Below are positions 34,208-34,679 of a stretch of 34,679 bases of DNA, piece by piece. The stretch is from Promethearchaeota archaeon (GTDB taxonomy: Archaea; Asgardarchaeota; Lokiarchaeia; Sigyniarchaeales; SOKP01). Numbering within the stretch: position 1 is the stretch's first letter; every line of letters starts with the position of its first letter. The translations under genes were made by a program, and so were the position numbers. Location of the stretch: positions 1-34,679 of the forward strand of contig JABCSY010000040.1 in NCBI GenBank assembly GCA_018238625.1, in the 5' to 3' direction. Under the pieces are notes generated by a model, which was given only the letters and a program-made list of their open reading frames with translations, searched no databases and was not told where the DNA came from.

Positions 34208-34296
34208 AATATTTTTACTTCTTATTTTTTTCATTCAAATAAAACTTTTTGATGACTAAAGGTGATTTAGAAGGGATTTCTCTTCAAATTAAAATT

Positions 34297-34679
34297 TTAT
34301 TTGACTTTTTTATACATTGGATAAAAAATAGGTGAGATGTAAGCTCCAATTACCTTTGAATAGAATTTTATAGTATCGCCACCCACCCACATGATTTCAC
34401 ATTTGTCTAAGCCATTCTGTTTCATGTCCCATAAACACAAAAAGAATAGTTCTCTTCCAATGCCTTTTCCACGCAATGATTCCAAGACTCCCGTTGGACC
34501 AAACGAGCTGGGATAGAATTGACTATGGGTAGAAAAACCTACTATTTCATTCTTAATGTTTTTCGCTATAAAAGTCGTTGGAGGATCGATATTAAATGAT
34601 AACTGAACTTCTTCAGCCCAAGTACCGCGAGGAAATTGTTTTTTCACGAACCGAAATGTTTTTTCAAAATCTTTAGCTT
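34297..34679 (-). CDS. GNAT-family acetyltransferase (partial, N-terminus outside window)
   Basis: The frame is open from 34297 to the window edge, so the N-terminus is missing; an internal GTG at 34647 is not necessarily the start. The visible 127 residues are a GNAT C-terminal half: GVLESLRGKGIGRELFFLCL is the acetyl-CoA-binding motif A (R/Q-x-x-G-x-G/A), followed by KCEIMWVGGDTIKFYSKVIG and the end FYPMYKKVK. GNAT enzymes acetylate amines. The substrate cannot be told. The visible N-terminal stretch (FRFVKKQFPRGTWAEEVQLS) suggests it is the second GNAT-like domain of a longer protein. Confidence 0.75.
   Translation of the reverse strand, partial: AKDFEKTFRFVKKQFPRGTWAEEVQLSFNIDPPTTFIAKNIKNEIVGFSTHSQFYPSSFGPTGVLESLRGKGIGRELFFLCLWDMKQNGLDKCEIMWVGGDTIKFYSKVIGAYISPIFYPMYKKVK

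Overview
The window looks like a piece of an Asgard archaeal genome, most likely of the Lokiarchaeia type. It is AT-rich and has archaeal-style TATA boxes. It carries a Rag/Gtr-like small GTPase with a C-terminal extension, a DRG-type GTPase, a roadblock-like protein, zinc-ribbon membrane proteins and a large leucine-rich-repeat protein. It also has a heterodisulfide-reductase-type redox operon whose in-frame UGA codons sit exactly where conserved cysteines belong, so they are read as selenocysteine (Sec). UGA is also an ordinary stop here (HEAT protein, Rag-like GTPase), so the code is not globally reassigned. This placement is inference from gene content; no marker gene in the window fixes the species.

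Region 1 (1-4852, minus strand) is a redox operon read in the order hdrA, mvhD/vhuD, frhB-like 1, frhB-like 2 (cut by the window edge). Naive ORF calling breaks hdrA and mvhD at UGA codons. Reading these as Sec restores a 646-residue HdrA with four Sec and a 152-residue MvhD with two Sec. The only sizeable gap inside the operon (2336-2447) can fold into a hairpin that is a candidate shared SECIS element. No HdrB, HdrC or hydrogenase large subunit is visible.

Region 2 (5111-10451) holds an extended SDR epimerase, divergent from an HTH regulator with a perfect 16-bp palindrome between them, then a HEAT-repeat protein and a third FrhB paralogue with an extra C-terminal domain.

Region 3 (10435-15000, minus) holds an LRR protein with seventeen near-identical 22-residue repeats and a 22-nt poly(A) tract in its coding strand, then a 626-aa orphan whose N-terminal part weakly recalls the TFB cyclin fold.

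Region 4 (15195-19399) is a GTPase neighbourhood: the Rag-like GTPase, a DRG GTPase, a roadblock-like protein and an unknown 456-aa partner.

Region 5 (19649-26980) is mixed: a TIM-barrel sugar isomerase-like protein, two paralogous membrane/zinc-ribbon proteins, a truncated third copy sharing a repeated promoter-leader, a secreted repeat protein whose C-terminal anchor was put out of frame by a deletion, an alpha/beta hydrolase, a geranylgeranyl-reductase-like flavoprotein and a tiny Cys-containing ORF.

Region 6 (27121-34679) suggests carbohydrate handling: a URO-D-like protein, a GH94-like glycoside phosphorylase/hydrolase, a sulfatase, a GPH-type sugar/cation symporter and the C-terminal part of a GNAT acetyltransferase cut by the window edge.
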